From Rhizobium sp. S152 (lineage in GTDB: Bacteria > Pseudomonadota > Alphaproteobacteria > Rhizobiales > Rhizobiaceae): 64,000 bases of DNA. Of this stretch, positions 1 through 12,225 are shown one piece after another. Under the pieces are notes generated by a model, which searched no databases, was not told the origin of the DNA, and saw nothing but the letters and a program-made list of their open reading frames with translations. The DNA lies in the NCBI RefSeq assembly GCF_030380735.1, contig NZ_JAUDRZ010000011.1:1-64000 (forward strand), written 5' to 3'. A program made the translations under genes and the position numbers. Each line of letters opens with the position of its first letter. Within the stretch, counting starts at the first letter, position 1.

Positions 1-310
1 CGTTTGCGAAAAACTCGAAGTTTCTACTATCCAACTGAAAGGACTGCGGAATTTTCAGTCGCAGCTCATCGCCTGTTGAAATCAACGCAAATCCGGATGC
101 TTCGCCTGTCGGCCACGCACGGGTTATTCTATAGATAGGTCGATAAATGCCCGTTACCACCCCTCTTGCCTTCACATCATCATAATCGGGTGGTCTCAAG
201 GACCGGGATTTCGATCGGCGGCTTCTGCCGATTTGACTTCCTTCGGCAAACTATGCACTTTTCCGGCCAGCCGCCGAGGGGCCATCATAAAGGATGCGGA
301 CACGACTGCC
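1..310. other. Intergenic stretch upstream of the M23 peptidase gene
   Basis: I see no supportable gene in these 310 bases on either strand. The only longer open frames overlap the start of the next gene in other frames. AAGGA at 290-294 and GCGGA at 296-300 lie just before the chosen ATG at 311 and may be its ribosome-binding region. Any promoter for the peptidase gene should lie here, but I cannot point to convincing -35/-10 boxes. Confidence 0.5.
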
Positions 311-2251
311 ATGATGACGGAGAAGATGATGATCCGCTCGTTCGGCAACGAGCCGCCGCTTCTCGCCGATGGCAGGCGCGCCCCCGATCGCCGCGAGATC
401 TCGCTGCGCTGGCTTTCCGGCACATTCCTGACGGGCATCACCTCGAGCGTATTGATGGGCGTGGCGCTGTTTGCCGCGCTCGACGGCCGCCAGCAGCTGG
501 CGATCCCGGCCGAAGCCTATGCCAATATCAACGAGCACGCCAATGACGACGACCAGGTCACCCGCGGCAGCCGCCTGATCGCACCCGCCATCGCCGCCAA
601 GCCCTCCGACCGCAAGATCATGGAAGTCTCTACCGTCGTGCACGAGGGCGAGAAGGAAGTGGTGCGCCGCCAGCCCTTCGCCCGCGTGAAGATGACGCTC
701 GCCGCCAACCACGTCGCGCCCGAGGATTATCCGAGCTTCAACCCGCTGACGATCTTCTCCGCCGACGAGGGCGAGCCGGCACCGGCTGCCCGCACCGGCC
801 AGATCTACGGCTCCGACGTCGAATCCGAAGTCAGCCTGAAGACCGTCGCCTATCCGGCCGACCGTTCCGATCTCAAGGTCGCCGCCGGCATGACGCTCGA
901 CGAGGTCGAGGAGAACGTCCGCTCCAACGGGTCTGTGCTGACGGATGGCGCCGCCCAGGTGGCCGCGCTTTACTACGTCGACCCCCGCCGCTTTTCCAAC
1001 GACGACAACGACGTCGACCTGACGTCGGGCCTGACCGCCCGCGTGCTCGAGCAGAACATGACGGTCTCGGCGCCGGAGCAGATCACGCCGCAAACCGAAG
1101 AGTTCGCCGACGACATCATCCCGGCCCGCCAGCCGACGCCGATCACCAAGGCGATGATGGATTCGGGCTATCCCGAGCCGCAGGCAAAGAACCTCGCCGG
1201 CAACCTCACCCCGCTTCTCGGCACGGACGCGCTTTCTAAGGGCGACGTGCTGCGCATCGGCATCCTGCAGAAGGGCGAACAGGCGAAGATCATTCGCGCC
1301 AGTGTCTATCGCGGCACCCGGCACCTGGTGACCGTGGCGCTCGACGACACCGATCATTTCGTTTCAGCCAGCGCGCCGCCCGAGCTCGACGCGGTCGCCA
1401 CCGCCTTCGACGACACCGCGATGTCGGCGCCGTCGAACCAGAACCTGCCGCGCGTCTATGACGGCATCTATCGCGCGGCACTTTCCTACGGCATGACCAA
1501 GGACATGACGGCGCTGATCATCAAGCTGCTCGCCAGCAATGTCGACTTCCAGGCCGAGCTGCGCCCGACCGACACGCTGGAGGCTTTCTTCTCGGTGGCC
1601 GACAGCAGTGGCCAGGCAACCGCCGATTCCCAGCTGCTCTACGTCAACGCCCGTTTCGGCGACACGCAGACGCGCTTCTACCGCTATCAGGATCCCGAAG
1701 ACGGTTCGGTCGACTATTTCGACCAGGACGGCAAGAGCATCCGCCAGTTCCTGCTGCGCAACCCGGTGCCGAACGGCATCTTCCGCTCCGGCTTCGGCAT
1801 GCGCCGCCACCCGATCCTCGGCTTTGCCCGCATGCACACCGGCGTCGACTGGGCCGCCCCGCGCGGAACCGCGATCATCGCCGTCGGCAACGGCACGGTG
1901 GAAAAGGCCGGCTGGGACAGTGGCGGCTACGGCAACCAGACGATCGTGCGCCACGCCAACGGCTACGAATCTTCCTACAACCACCAGAGCGCCATCGCCA
2001 AGGGCGTGGTTCCCGGCGCCAAGGTCCGCCAGGGCCAGGTGATCGGCTGGGTTGGCACCACGGGTGAATCGACCGGCCCGCATCTGCATTACGAGATGAT
2101 CGTCAACGGCACCAAGGTCGATCCGCTGCGCGTGCGCCTGCCGGGCGGCAAGTCTCTGTCGGGACCGGCGCTCGCCAAGTTCGAAGACGAGCGCAAGCGC
2201 ATCGACGCGCTGCTCGGCAACCAGCCGCCGGCGCAGGTGGCGAGCAAGTAG
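311..2251 (+). CDS. M23 family metallopeptidase (LytM-type murein endopeptidase), membrane anchored
   Basis: A predicted zinc endopeptidase that would cut peptide cross-links of peptidoglycan in the periplasm. An N-terminal cytoplasmic stretch is followed by one membrane segment at about residues 35-57, a long periplasmic region, and a C-terminal LytM domain. The zinc-site motifs are intact: HxxxD in MHTGVD (H509, D513) and HLH (H591, H593), so it should be active. I chose ATG 311 (646 aa) because it has purine-rich AAGGA/GCGGA upstream and fits the family length; a TTG at 233 in frame would add 26 residues with no membrane or domain content. It converges on clpB across a palindromic repeat. 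The family is certain; the physiological substrate is inferred. Confidence 0.9.
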   Translation: MMTEKMMIRSFGNEPPLLADGRRAPDRREISLRWLSGTFLTGITSSVLMGVALFAALDGRQQLAIPAEAYANINEHANDDDQVTRGSRLIAPAIAAKPSDRKIMEVSTVVHEGEKEVVRRQPFARVKMTLAANHVAPEDYPSFNPLTIFSADEGEPAPAARTGQIYGSDVESEVSLKTVAYPADRSDLKVAAGMTLDEVEENVRSNGSVLTDGAAQVAALYYVDPRRFSNDDNDVDLTSGLTARVLEQNMTVSAPEQITPQTEEFADDIIPARQPTPITKAMMDSGYPEPQAKNLAGNLTPLLGTDALSKGDVLRIGILQKGEQAKIIRASVYRGTRHLVTVALDDTDHFVSASAPPELDAVATAFDDTAMSAPSNQNLPRVYDGIYRAALSYGMTKDMTALIIKLLASNVDFQAELRPTDTLEAFFSVADSSGQATADSQLLYVNARFGDTQTRFYRYQDPEDGSVDYFDQDGKSIRQFLLRNPVPNGIFRSGFGMRRHPILGFARMHTGVDWAAPRGTAIIAVGNGTVEKAGWDSGGYGNQTIVRHANGYESSYNHQSAIAKGVVPGAKVRQGQVIGWVGTTGESTGPHLHYEMIVNGTKVDPLRVRLPGGKSLSGPALAKFEDERKRIDALLGNQPPAQVASK

Positions 2252-2286
2252 GGCTTCTCCTCGGCCGCCGACTGCAAGAATAAAGT

Positions 2287-2441
2287 CCCCTCCCCAACCC
2301 CTTCCCACAAGGGGGAGGGGCTTGCTGGGCGCACTCTCTCCGCCAGACTGAAGCCTCTCAACGATCGCCAACGAGAAGAGCGTGGTGCAAAGAACGCCAC
2401 GGATTAGCCCCTCCCCCTTGTGGGGAGGGGTTGGGGAGGGG
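2287..2441. repeat. Imperfect 36-bp inverted repeat between convergent genes
   Basis: The left arm is 2287-2322 and the right arm 2406-2441. The two arms are reverse complements with a single mismatch, and each contains its own internal hairpin around CCCCCTTGTGGGG. The 83-base loop has no gene. The same core (CCCCCTTGTGGGGGAG) recurs near 54.9 kb, so this is a dispersed rhizobial-type intergenic palindrome. Placed between the M23 gene and clpB, it could also stop transcription from both sides. Confidence 0.85.
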
Positions 2442-2461
2442 TTTTCATGCGGGAACGCCAC

Positions 2462-2495
2462 CCAAAAACAAAAACGGCGACCGAAGCCGCCGTTT
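2462..2495 (-). terminator. Rho-independent terminator of clpB
   Basis: On the minus strand, AAACGGCG and CGCCGTTT (plus-strand arms 2488-2495 and 2472-2479) form an 8-bp stem around a CTTCGG-containing loop. A T-rich tail (GTTTTTGTTTTTGGG, read toward lower coordinates) follows. It lies 22 bases beyond the clpB stop. Confidence 0.85.
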
Positions 2496-2517
2496 CCACT
2501 CTCACATCTCGCGTCCG

Positions 2518-5115
<2,598 letters not shown>

Positions 5116-5422
5116 GAATGGACCTCCTTAAATCGCCCTGCCCTTATAAGGCACAGGCCGATGACCGAGATTGAGCTCCCTCAAGAGGCGAGCCCTTTTT
5201 CCGGCGGGCTTGACGATTTGCACCGCCGGAACATGCGCTGGATATGGTGGAGGATTTGCGGAGTTTAAAGGGGCGGCGAGCCGAAAAACGGACAGCCGGA
5301 GCGCGCCCGAAAATGCCGGCTGCGATCTCGGAATTGAAGCCGGAAACGCACAAGGGCCGCCCCATCGGAGCGGCCCTTGATCTTTGTCCTGCCCTTGCGG
5401 GCCAAAACCTTAGTAGGCAGCC
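5116..5422. other. Intergenic region between clpB and the DUF4167 gene
   Basis: About 300 bases without a supportable gene. It contains the clpB leader with its strong Shine-Dalgarno at 5123-5129 (minus strand) and the hairpin at 5351-5379 that ends the upstream DUF4167 transcript. Short open frames here overlap one another in conflicting frames and lack ribosome-binding sites. Confidence 0.5.
5351..5379 (-). terminator. Hairpin downstream of the DUF4167 gene
   Basis: CAAGGGCCGC (5351-5360) and GCGGCCCTTG (5370-5379) form a perfect 10-bp stem with a 9-base loop, 44 bases past the DUF4167 stop. In the minus direction it is followed by a short T run (TGCGTTTCC), so it is a plausible but not textbook intrinsic terminator. 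Confidence 0.6.
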
Positions 5423-6262
5423 TTATTCGGAAGCGGCATCCGCGAGAGCCGGAGCCTCGCTTGCGGCTTCGCCTTCGCCTGCCGCCTCGCCTTCGGCGCG
5501 ACGCGGACGGCGCGGGCGGGCGGTGGTGCTGCGGCGGCGCGGCTGGCGCTCGCGCGGCTGGGCGCTTTCTTCGTCCATGGAAACCTCGGCCGGAATGCCT
5601 TCGATTTCCGGCTGCGGACCGGTTCCATCCATCACTTCCGGCTGCGTCGCGGCGGCGACAGGAGCAGGCTGTTCCTGCGGCTGGCGGCGCGGCTGGCGGA
5701 CAGACTGATCTTCATTGCGCGGCTGGCGGGCCGGCTGCTCTTCGCCACGCGGCTGATCTTCGCTGCGGCGCGGCTGCTCGTCATTGCGACGCGGCTGGTC
5801 ATCGTTGTTGCGGCGCGGCTGTTCGTTCGAACGGCGCTGCTGATGCTCCTGCTGGCGCGGCGGCTGCACGACGACGACATCGTCGTTCTCGTTGCCGTCG
5901 ATGTCGTCACCGTCACGCTCGCCACCTTCGCCGAACTCACCACGGTCGTCGCGCTGGAAGCGTTCCTGCATCTGCGCCTGTGCGGCGGCAATGATGCGGT
6001 TGTAGTGTTCGGCGTGCTGCAGGTAGTTCTCGGCGATAACGCGGTCGCCGGAGCTCTGGGCGTCACGAGCGAGCTGCGCGTATTTCTCGGCGATGTGCTG
6101 GGCAGTGCCACGGATCTTTACGTCTGGGCCGGAGCTGTCGTAGCTCCGCGTCAGCGGATTGCCACCCTTGCGGTTGAAATTATTGTTGTTATTTCCGCCG
6201 CCGCCGCCGTTATTGTTACTGCCACGCCCGCGACCGCGCTTGTTCTGCTGTCCTGGCCTCAT
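5423..6262 (-). CDS. DUF4167 domain-containing protein, low-complexity and probably nucleic-acid binding
   Basis: A 279-aa protein with three parts. The N-terminus is rich in Arg, Gly and Asn (residues 1-38, with runs of N and G). The conserved DUF4167 helical segment covers about residues 40-100 (RSYDSSGPDVKIRGTAQHIA onward). The long C-terminal half is disordered and built of repeated (P)RR/QPR units, then a basic RRR/RPRRPRR cluster and an acidic-alanine tail. The family is confined to alphaproteobacteria and its function is not established. The RG/N-rich head resembles RNA-binding disordered regions, which is inference only. AGGTGA upstream supports the ATG at 6262. Confidence 0.85.
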   Translation of the reverse strand: MRPGQQNKRGRGRGSNNNGGGGGNNNNNFNRKGGNPLTRSYDSSGPDVKIRGTAQHIAEKYAQLARDAQSSGDRVIAENYLQHAEHYNRIIAAAQAQMQERFQRDDRGEFGEGGERDGDDIDGNENDDVVVVQPPRQQEHQQRRSNEQPRRNNDDQPRRNDEQPRRSEDQPRGEEQPARQPRNEDQSVRQPRRQPQEQPAPVAAATQPEVMDGTGPQPEIEGIPAEVSMDEESAQPRERQPRRRSTTARPRRPRRAEGEAAGEGEAASEAPALADAASE

Positions 6263-6606
6263 CGATCGTTCACCTGAATTCTCTGTTTGTGTGGAGTTAT
6301 GGCATCGACCGCCGTAGCCGGTCCAACCGGCTCAGGGCTATCGTGCCGCAAGCATAATGCGCCTTTGCGCCGACCTGCCGCTTGTCATCAAGTCAGTTTG
6401 ACTGATTCACGCATTGGGTCGTGTTCAACCTTTGAAACTCTCGTTTGAAAGAGCAGACCCCCGAGGCCGAGCTAGTATCGAACGAATCGTCGTTCTGTCC
6501 CATCTCTCCAACGCGTGGGGGCAACCTATATTGCTTCCCGTGGAAAACCAAGCCTTTTCTTCGCAATGACACCTGTGTTCCAACCCGTGTGGTAAACCGT
6601 CGCCCG
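6263..6606. other. Intergenic region upstream of the DUF4167 gene, with inverted repeats
   Basis: About 340 bases between prmC and the DUF4167 gene, both on the minus strand. No gene is supportable. Two inverted repeats are visible: AGCCGG-TCCAA-CCGGCT at 6314-6330 and AGTCA-GTT-TGACT at 6391-6403. Either could be part of the 5' leader or control region of the DUF4167 gene; I cannot assign a regulator. Confidence 0.45.
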
Positions 6607-7488
6607 TTACGGACGACTGAAGATCAGCACCCGGTCATTCTGGCCGTAATCCTTCACCGATTCTTGGAATTTGAAGCCTTCCTTCTCGAAGACGTCGGTT
6701 ACAGCGATCCGCTGATCGTAGCCTATCTCAACTCCAATAATGCCATTGGGCTGCATGAACCTTGCGGCATCTTTGGCGATGGCTTTGTAAGCGTCAAGCC
6801 CATCCATGCCACCATCCAGTGCGGCGGCCGGATCAAATTTCGTTACTTCGGGCGCGAGACCGAGAACGATATTGGATGCGATATAGGGCGGATTTGAGAC
6901 GATTGCATGAAACGAGCCCTGGATATTGTCAAACCAGTTCGATTGCACGGCCTGAAACCGTTCCTGCAATCCGTTTCTTTCCGCGTTTGATAGTGCCGTC
7001 TTCAATGCATCGGCCGATATGTCGCTGCCGATACCCGACGCTTCCGGACATTCGCTCAAGAGCGCCAGGCATATCGCCCCGGTTCCGGTTCCCATGTCGA
7101 GAATATGGATATGCCCTCCCGTATTTGCAAGATCGCGCAGATAAGGAAGCATGGTATCGACGAGGATTTCCGTGTCCGGCCTCGGCTCCAGCGTGTCCGA
7201 TGAGAGCGACAGCGGCAGGCCGTAGAACTCGCGCTCGCCGAGGATCCGGTGGACCGGCTCATGCGCAAGACGGCGAAGGATCGCCGCCTCGACGGCATCG
7301 GCCTCCTCGGGCGTGACCGTTTCTCCGCCCTTGGTCAGCATCTCGGTATTGCTCAGGCCGAGCAGGCCGGAGATCAGGACGCGCGCATCGGCGGCAGGAT
7401 CGGCGATGCCGGCAGCACTGAAGCGGCGCCGGGCTTCCGCCGCGAGCTGGGAAACCGTGGGCTCCGCCCGTTTCCCGCTCTCGGTCAT
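6607..7488 (-). CDS. prmC: Peptide chain release factor N5-glutamine methyltransferase PrmC
   Basis: Uses S-adenosylmethionine to methylate the glutamine of the GGQ motif in release factors RF1 and RF2, which raises termination efficiency. The 293-aa protein has the N-terminal helical domain, the SAM-binding motif [10 protein letters not shown] near residue 130, and the catalytic NPPY motif (SNPPYIAS) near residue 200. Its start overlaps the end of prfA by 4 bases (7485-7488), so enzyme and substrate are translationally coupled, as is common in bacteria. Confidence 0.97.
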   Translation of the reverse strand: MTESGKRAEPTVSQLAAEARRRFSAAGIADPAADARVLISGLLGLSNTEMLTKGGETVTPEEADAVEAAILRRLAHEPVHRILGEREFYGLPLSLSSDTLEPRPDTEILVDTMLPYLRDLANTGGHIHILDMGTGTGAICLALLSECPEASGIGSDISADALKTALSNAERNGLQERFQAVQSNWFDNIQGSFHAIVSNPPYIASNIVLGLAPEVTKFDPAAALDGGMDGLDAYKAIAKDAARFMQPNGIIGVEIGYDQRIAVTDVFEKEGFKFQESVKDYGQNDRVLIFSRP

Positions 7489-8567
7489 GGCTGCTGTTCG
7501 CCGAGCTGCGCCAGCCGGCTTGCCTGGTAATCCGCCATCAGCGCATCGACGATCTCGTCGATCTCGCCGACCATCATCCGGTCGAGCTTGTAAAGCGTCA
7601 GGTTGATGCGGTGGTCGGTGACGCGGCCCTGCGGGAAATTGTAGGTGCGGATGCGTTCCGAACGGTCGCCGGAGCCGACCTGGCTCTTGCGGTCGGCGGA
7701 GCGCTCGCTGTCGGCGCGCTGGCGCTCGGCGTCGTAGAGACGCGACCGCAGAACCTGCATCGCCTTGGCGCGGTTCTGGTGCTGCGACTTTTCCGAACTG
7801 GTGACCACGATACCTGTCGGCAGGTGGGTGATGCGCACCGCCGAGTCCGTCGTGTTGACGTGCTGGCCGCCGGCGCCCGACGAGCGCATCGTATCGATGC
7901 GGATATCTTCCGCCCGGATCTCGATGTCGATCTCCTCGGCCTCGGGAAGAACGGCTACGGTCGCGGCCGACGTATGGATACGCCCGCCCGCCTCCGTCTC
8001 CGGCACGCGCTGCACGCGGTGCACGCCGGATTCGAACTTCAGCTTGGCGAACACGCCCTTGCCGGTGATGGTCGCGATAATTTCCTTGAAGCCGCCGGCT
8101 TCACCTTCGCTGGAAGAGAGAACCTCGACCTTCCAGCCATGCACGGCGGCGTAGCGCTCGTACATGCGAAACAGGTCGCCGGCAAACAGCGCCGCTTCCG
8201 AACCGCCTGTGCCGGCGCGGATTTCGAGGATGGCGCTCTTCTCGTCGGCCGCGTCCTTGGGCAGCAGCAGGATCTGAATTTCCTGCTCCAGCGCCTCGAT
8301 GCGCTCCTTCACCTCGGGCAGTTCCATCTCGGCCATATCGCGCATCTCGCGATCGACCGACTTGTCTTCAAGGAGAGATTCCAGATCCGAAAGCTCGGCG
8401 AGCGCCTTCTCGTAAGCGCGGATCTTGCCCACGACCGGCTGCAGCTCGGCATATTCGGAGGCGAGCTTGACGTAAACATCGGCCGCGGGACCGGCCGACA
8501 TGCGCGCTTCGATCTCGCCGAAGCGGCGTTCCAGCTCGCGCATCTTTTCAACGGGAAGCTTCGCCAC
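7485..8567 (-). CDS. prfA: Peptide chain release factor 1
   Basis: Recognises UAA and UAG in the ribosomal A site and triggers hydrolysis of the finished peptide. The hydrolysis motif [15 protein letters not shown] is intact near residue 235, and the total of 360 aa matches the family. I chose the GTG at 8567, because GGAG lies 5 bases upstream. The in-frame GTG at 8573 would put that Shine-Dalgarno directly against the start codon; using it adds two residues. It forms an operon with prmC. ptsP lies just upstream on the same strand, 27 bases away. Confidence 0.96.
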   Translation of the reverse strand: MAKLPVEKMRELERRFGEIEARMSAGPAADVYVKLASEYAELQPVVGKIRAYEKALAELSDLESLLEDKSVDREMRDMAEMELPEVKERIEALEQEIQILLLPKDAADEKSAILEIRAGTGGSEAALFAGDLFRMYERYAAVHGWKVEVLSSSEGEAGGFKEIIATITGKGVFAKLKFESGVHRVQRVPETEAGGRIHTSAATVAVLPEAEEIDIEIRAEDIRIDTMRSSGAGGQHVNTTDSAVRITHLPTGIVVTSSEKSQHQNRAKAMQVLRSRLYDAERQRADSERSADRKSQVGSGDRSERIRTYNFPQGRVTDHRINLTLYKLDRMMVGEIDEIVDALMADYQASRLAQLGEQQP

Positions 8568-8594
8568 CCTCACTCCAATTCTGTTTGTCTCTGG

Positions 8595-10862
8595 CTACAG
8601 AGGGATATTGTGGGTTTCGGCGAAATGGGCAAGCAGCTCGCGCATCGAGGTCGCCGTCTTGGTATCGTCGAGCGCCTCGTTCATCACCTTCGCCAGCGCC
8701 CCGACATCCAGCCCGAGCAGCATCGCCTTAACAGGACCGATGGAGGCAGGCGACATGGAGACCGAGCGGAAGCCGATGCCGAGCAAGGCCATCGCGGAGA
8801 TCGGCTTGCCCGCCAGTTCGCCGCACAGCGTCACCGGCGTATTGTTGCGCTCGCCTGCGCGCACGATGTCGCGCAGGATGCGCAGGAACGGTTTGCCCAG
8901 CGTGTCGAAACGGTCCGAGACCCGCGCATTGCCGCGATCGACCGCCATCGAGAACTGGAACAGGTCGTTGGAACCGACCGAGACGAAATCGACGGCGGCC
9001 ATCAGCTCGTCCAGCTGCCACAGAAGCGCCGGCACTTCCAGCATGGCGCCGAACTGCAGCTTGCGCGGCAGGCCGTGGCCGAAGCGGGAGAGATGCTGCA
9101 CTTCCTTCTGCAACAGGTCGCGCACCGCGGCGATTTCCGAGACTTCGGTCACCATCGGCACCATCATCTTCAATTCGCCGCCGGCCGCCGCCTTCAGCAT
9201 GGCGCGAAGTTGCGTGCGCAACAGGCCCGGCCGATCCAGAGACAGGCGGATTGCCCGCCAGCCGAGCGCCGGGTTTTCTTCCTCGTGGCCGCGGAAATAG
9301 GGAACGACCTTATCGCCGCCGATATCAAGCGTCCGGAAGGTCACCACGCGGCCGCCCGACTGCTTCAAGACGTTGCGGTAAAACTGTTCCTGCTCGTCCG
9401 CCTTCGGAAGCGTCGAGGCGATCATGAACTGCAGCTCGGTGCGGAACAGGCCGATGCCCTCGGCGCCGGATTCGGCAAGCTGAGGCAGATCGACGAGAAG
9501 GCCGGCATTCATCTGCAGCGACACGCGCTGCCCGTCCTTGGTCAGCGGCTCGACGGCGCGGAGCGCCCGGAACTGCTCCTGCCGGCGGGCACGGAAACGC
9601 ACCTTCTCCTCGTAGGAGCGCTGATGCTCCGGCAGCGGCCGCAGGTGCACATGGCCGCCATCGCTGTCGATGATCACGGCATCGCCGTTTTCGGCGAGCG
9701 CCACGATCCCGGCCGCCTGGCCGATGACCGGAATACCCATGGCGCGCGCCACGATGACGACATGGCTGGTGACGGCGCCCTCTTCGAGCACCAGGCCGCG
9801 CACATTGGCGCGCGGATAATCGAGAAGTTCGGCGGCGCCCATGGCGCGCGCCAGAATGATCGCGTCGGTCGGGAAGCCGTCGCCGGAGGTGCGCCCGGTA
9901 TAGCCGGTCAGCTGCCGGAGCAACCGGTTCGCCAGGTCCTCGAAATCGTGCATCCGCTCGCGCAGGTAAGGATCGGTCAGGCGCATCATCCGCGCCTTGG
10001 TGTCGCTCTGCACCTTCTCGACCGCGGCTTCCGCCGTCAGGCCGTTGCGGATCGCCTCTTCCAGCTTGCGCACCCATCCCTGGTCGTGCGCGAACATGCG
10101 GTAGGTCTCGAGCACCTCGCGATGCTCGCCCTCCATCGACATGTCGCGCTGCGACAAGAGATCGTCGATCGAGATGCGCAGCGAACCCAGCGCTTCGGCA
10201 AGCCGGCGGATTTCCTTGTCGGAATCCTCGTTGAGCAGATTGGTGACGACGATGCGCGGCTCGTGCAGCACGACATAGCCGAGGCCGATGCCCTCGTTAT
10301 AGGTATCGCCGTCGATGGTGACGGAGCGGGTGAGGTCGAGTTCGAGGCCGGGCTTGGTGAGCTTCTTCAGCTCGCCGGTGGCGATCATCTCGGCCAGAAC
10401 CATGGCCGTCGTTTCGAGCGCTTCCAGTTCCTCGTCGCGATAGTTGCGGCTGGCCTTGTTCTGCACAACGAGAACGCCGAGCGACCGGCCGGCGCGCAGG
10501 ATCGGCACGCCGAGGAAGGAATGATAAATTTCTTCGCCGGTTTCCGGCAGGTAGCGGAAGGCCGGATGCGACTGCGCGTCGGAGAGGTTGAGCGGCTGGG
10601 CGGAGGCAGCGATGGTACCGACGAGGCCCTGGCCCATCTTCAATTGCGCCAGGTGGACCGCTTCGCGGTTCAGACCTTCGGTCGCGTAGAGCTCGAGCAC
10701 GCCGTCGGAGCGCAGCACGTAGGCGGAGCAGACCTCCGCCACCATGTTGCTGGCAATCTGGCGAACGATCCGGTCAAGACGCTCCTGTGGCTCCAGCGGC
10801 TCCGCCATCAACTCGCGCAGCCGCTTGAGCAGCACGCGCGGACCGCCGGAAAGGTCTCTCAT
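8595..10862 (-). CDS. ptsP: Phosphoenolpyruvate-protein phosphotransferase PtsP (Enzyme I-Ntr)
   Basis: First enzyme of the nitrogen-related PTS phosphorelay: it takes phosphate from PEP and passes it to NPr and then EIIA-Ntr, a regulatory chain rather than sugar transport. At 755 aa it has an N-terminal GAF sensor domain (about residues 20-165), the phosphohistidine swivel domain with the active-site segment GAVTSHVVIVARAMGIPVIG (near 350-370), and the PEP-binding TIM barrel at the C-terminus. In enterobacteria the GAF domain senses glutamine; that this holds here is inferred. It lies between lysC and prfA on the same strand. Confidence 0.97.
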   Translation of the reverse strand: MRDLSGGPRVLLKRLRELMAEPLEPQERLDRIVRQIASNMVAEVCSAYVLRSDGVLELYATEGLNREAVHLAQLKMGQGLVGTIAASAQPLNLSDAQSHPAFRYLPETGEEIYHSFLGVPILRAGRSLGVLVVQNKASRNYRDEELEALETTAMVLAEMIATGELKKLTKPGLELDLTRSVTIDGDTYNEGIGLGYVVLHEPRIVVTNLLNEDSDKEIRRLAEALGSLRISIDDLLSQRDMSMEGEHREVLETYRMFAHDQGWVRKLEEAIRNGLTAEAAVEKVQSDTKARMMRLTDPYLRERMHDFEDLANRLLRQLTGYTGRTSGDGFPTDAIILARAMGAAELLDYPRANVRGLVLEEGAVTSHVVIVARAMGIPVIGQAAGIVALAENGDAVIIDSDGGHVHLRPLPEHQRSYEEKVRFRARRQEQFRALRAVEPLTKDGQRVSLQMNAGLLVDLPQLAESGAEGIGLFRTELQFMIASTLPKADEQEQFYRNVLKQSGGRVVTFRTLDIGGDKVVPYFRGHEEENPALGWRAIRLSLDRPGLLRTQLRAMLKAAAGGELKMMVPMVTEVSEIAAVRDLLQKEVQHLSRFGHGLPRKLQFGAMLEVPALLWQLDELMAAVDFVSVGSNDLFQFSMAVDRGNARVSDRFDTLGKPFLRILRDIVRAGERNNTPVTLCGELAGKPISAMALLGIGFRSVSMSPASIGPVKAMLLGLDVGALAKVMNEALDDTKTATSMRELLAHFAETHNIPL

Positions 10863-10950
10863 TGCGTCTCAAGCTCCAAAAACAAAGCAAAGTGGCCCGG
10901 CAGATGCCGCGCCACCTCTCAACTTGTACGCGGCGCGGGCCTGCTGGGAA

Positions 10951-12225
10951 TCAATTCTTATCCAGACCGTAGCAGGAATGCAAAGTCCTGACAGCGAGTT
11001 CCGCATAAGGACCGTCGATCAGGATGGAAATCTTGATTTCCGAGGTGGTGATCGCCTTGATGTTGATCCCCTTGTCGGCCAGCGCCTTGAAGGCAGTGGC
11101 GGCAACGCCCGCGTGGCTGCGCATGCCGATGCCGATGACCGACACCTTGACCAGGCCCGCCTCGTTCTGCACGACGTCGTAACCGATCGAATCCTTGTGC
11201 TCGCCGAGCACCTTGATCGCCTTTTCGACGTCGCCCGACGGCACGGTGAAGGTCATGTCGGTCTTCGAGCCGTCTTCCGAGATGTTCTGGACGATCATGT
11301 CGACATTGATGTGGTTCTCGGCCAGCGGTCCGAAGATCGCGGCGGAGACGCCCGGCCGGTCGGCGAGACGGCGAAGCGAGATCTGCGCTTCATCCTTGGC
11401 ATAGGCGATGCCGGTGACTACTTCCTGTTCCACGATTTCTTCCTCGTCACAAATCAGCGTTCCGGGCGGGTTCAAGAAATCACCCATGCCCGGAGCATCG
11501 GGATCTTCAAAAGACGAACGCACGAAGGTGCGCACCTTGTGCACCATGGCAAGCTCGACCGAGCGAACCTGCAGCACCTTAGCGCCGAGCGATGCCATTT
11601 CGAGCATTTCCTCGAAAGCGATCTTCTTCAGGCGGCGCGCCTGCGGCACGATGCGCGGATCGGTCGTGTAGACGCCGTCGACATCGGTATAGATGTCGCA
11701 ACGGTCTGCCTTGACGGCTGCGGCGATTGCGACCGCCGACGTATCCGAGCCACCACGGCCGAGCGTCGCGATGCGGTTGTCAGGGCCGAGACCCTGGAAG
11801 CCGGCGATGACGGCCACCTGGCCCTCGCCCATCCGCTTGATCATCTCGGAGCCGTCGATCTCGAGGATGCGGGCGGCGCCGTGGGCGTTGTCGGTGCGGA
11901 TCGGGATCTGCCAGCCCTGCCAGGAGCGGGCGTTGACGTCCATCGCCTGCAGCGCGATCGCCAGAAGACCGGATGTCACCTGCTCGCCGGAGGCGACGAT
12001 AGCGTCATATTCGCGGGCGTCGTAGAAGGGAGAGCTGGCGCCGACGACCTTCGGCGTGTTCTGCACCCAGCCGACCAGCTCGTTTGTCTTGCCCGACATG
12101 GCGGAAACGACGACGGCCACTTCGTGACCGGCATCGACCTCGCGTTTGACGTGGCGTGCAACGTTCTTGATGCGGTCCAGATCAGCGACGGATGTTCCGC
12201 CGAACTTCATTACGATGCGTGCCAT
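10951..12225 (-). CDS. lysC: Aspartate kinase
   Basis: Phosphorylates aspartate, the first committed step to lysine, threonine, methionine and diaminopimelate. The 424-aa protein begins with the kinase signature KFGGTSVADLDRI. The amino-acid kinase domain runs to about residue 245, followed by two ACT domains (about 265-424) that in this family bind the feedback inhibitor. AGAGG sits 4 bases before the ATG. No lysine riboswitch or leader peptide is evident in the upstream gap. It is the first gene of the minus-strand block, divergent from the cyclase gene. Confidence 0.97.
   Translation of the reverse strand: MARIVMKFGGTSVADLDRIKNVARHVKREVDAGHEVAVVVSAMSGKTNELVGWVQNTPKVVGASSPFYDAREYDAIVASGEQVTSGLLAIALQAMDVNARSWQGWQIPIRTDNAHGAARILEIDGSEMIKRMGEGQVAVIAGFQGLGPDNRIATLGRGGSDTSAVAIAAAVKADRCDIYTDVDGVYTTDPRIVPQARRLKKIAFEEMLEMASLGAKVLQVRSVELAMVHKVRTFVRSSFEDPDAPGMGDFLNPPGTLICDEEEIVEQEVVTGIAYAKDEAQISLRRLADRPGVSAAIFGPLAENHINVDMIVQNISEDGSKTDMTFTVPSGDVEKAIKVLGEHKDSIGYDVVQNEAGLVKVSVIGIGMRSHAGVAATAFKALADKGINIKAITTSEIKISILIDGPYAELAVRTLHSCYGLDKN

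Noticed and set aside
5116..5250. Sigma-32 heat-shock promoter for clpB
   Set aside because: CTTGAG and a CTTATAA-like box are visible on the minus strand but 28 bases apart, far from the 12-17 needed. I do not claim it.
7611..10991. Very long open frame (over 1,100 codons) on the plus strand
   Set aside because: It is antisense to prfA and ptsP, whose motifs are intact; the translation is rich in Arg, His and Ala-Gly as expected from the complementary strand of GC-rich genes, and has no recognisable domain.
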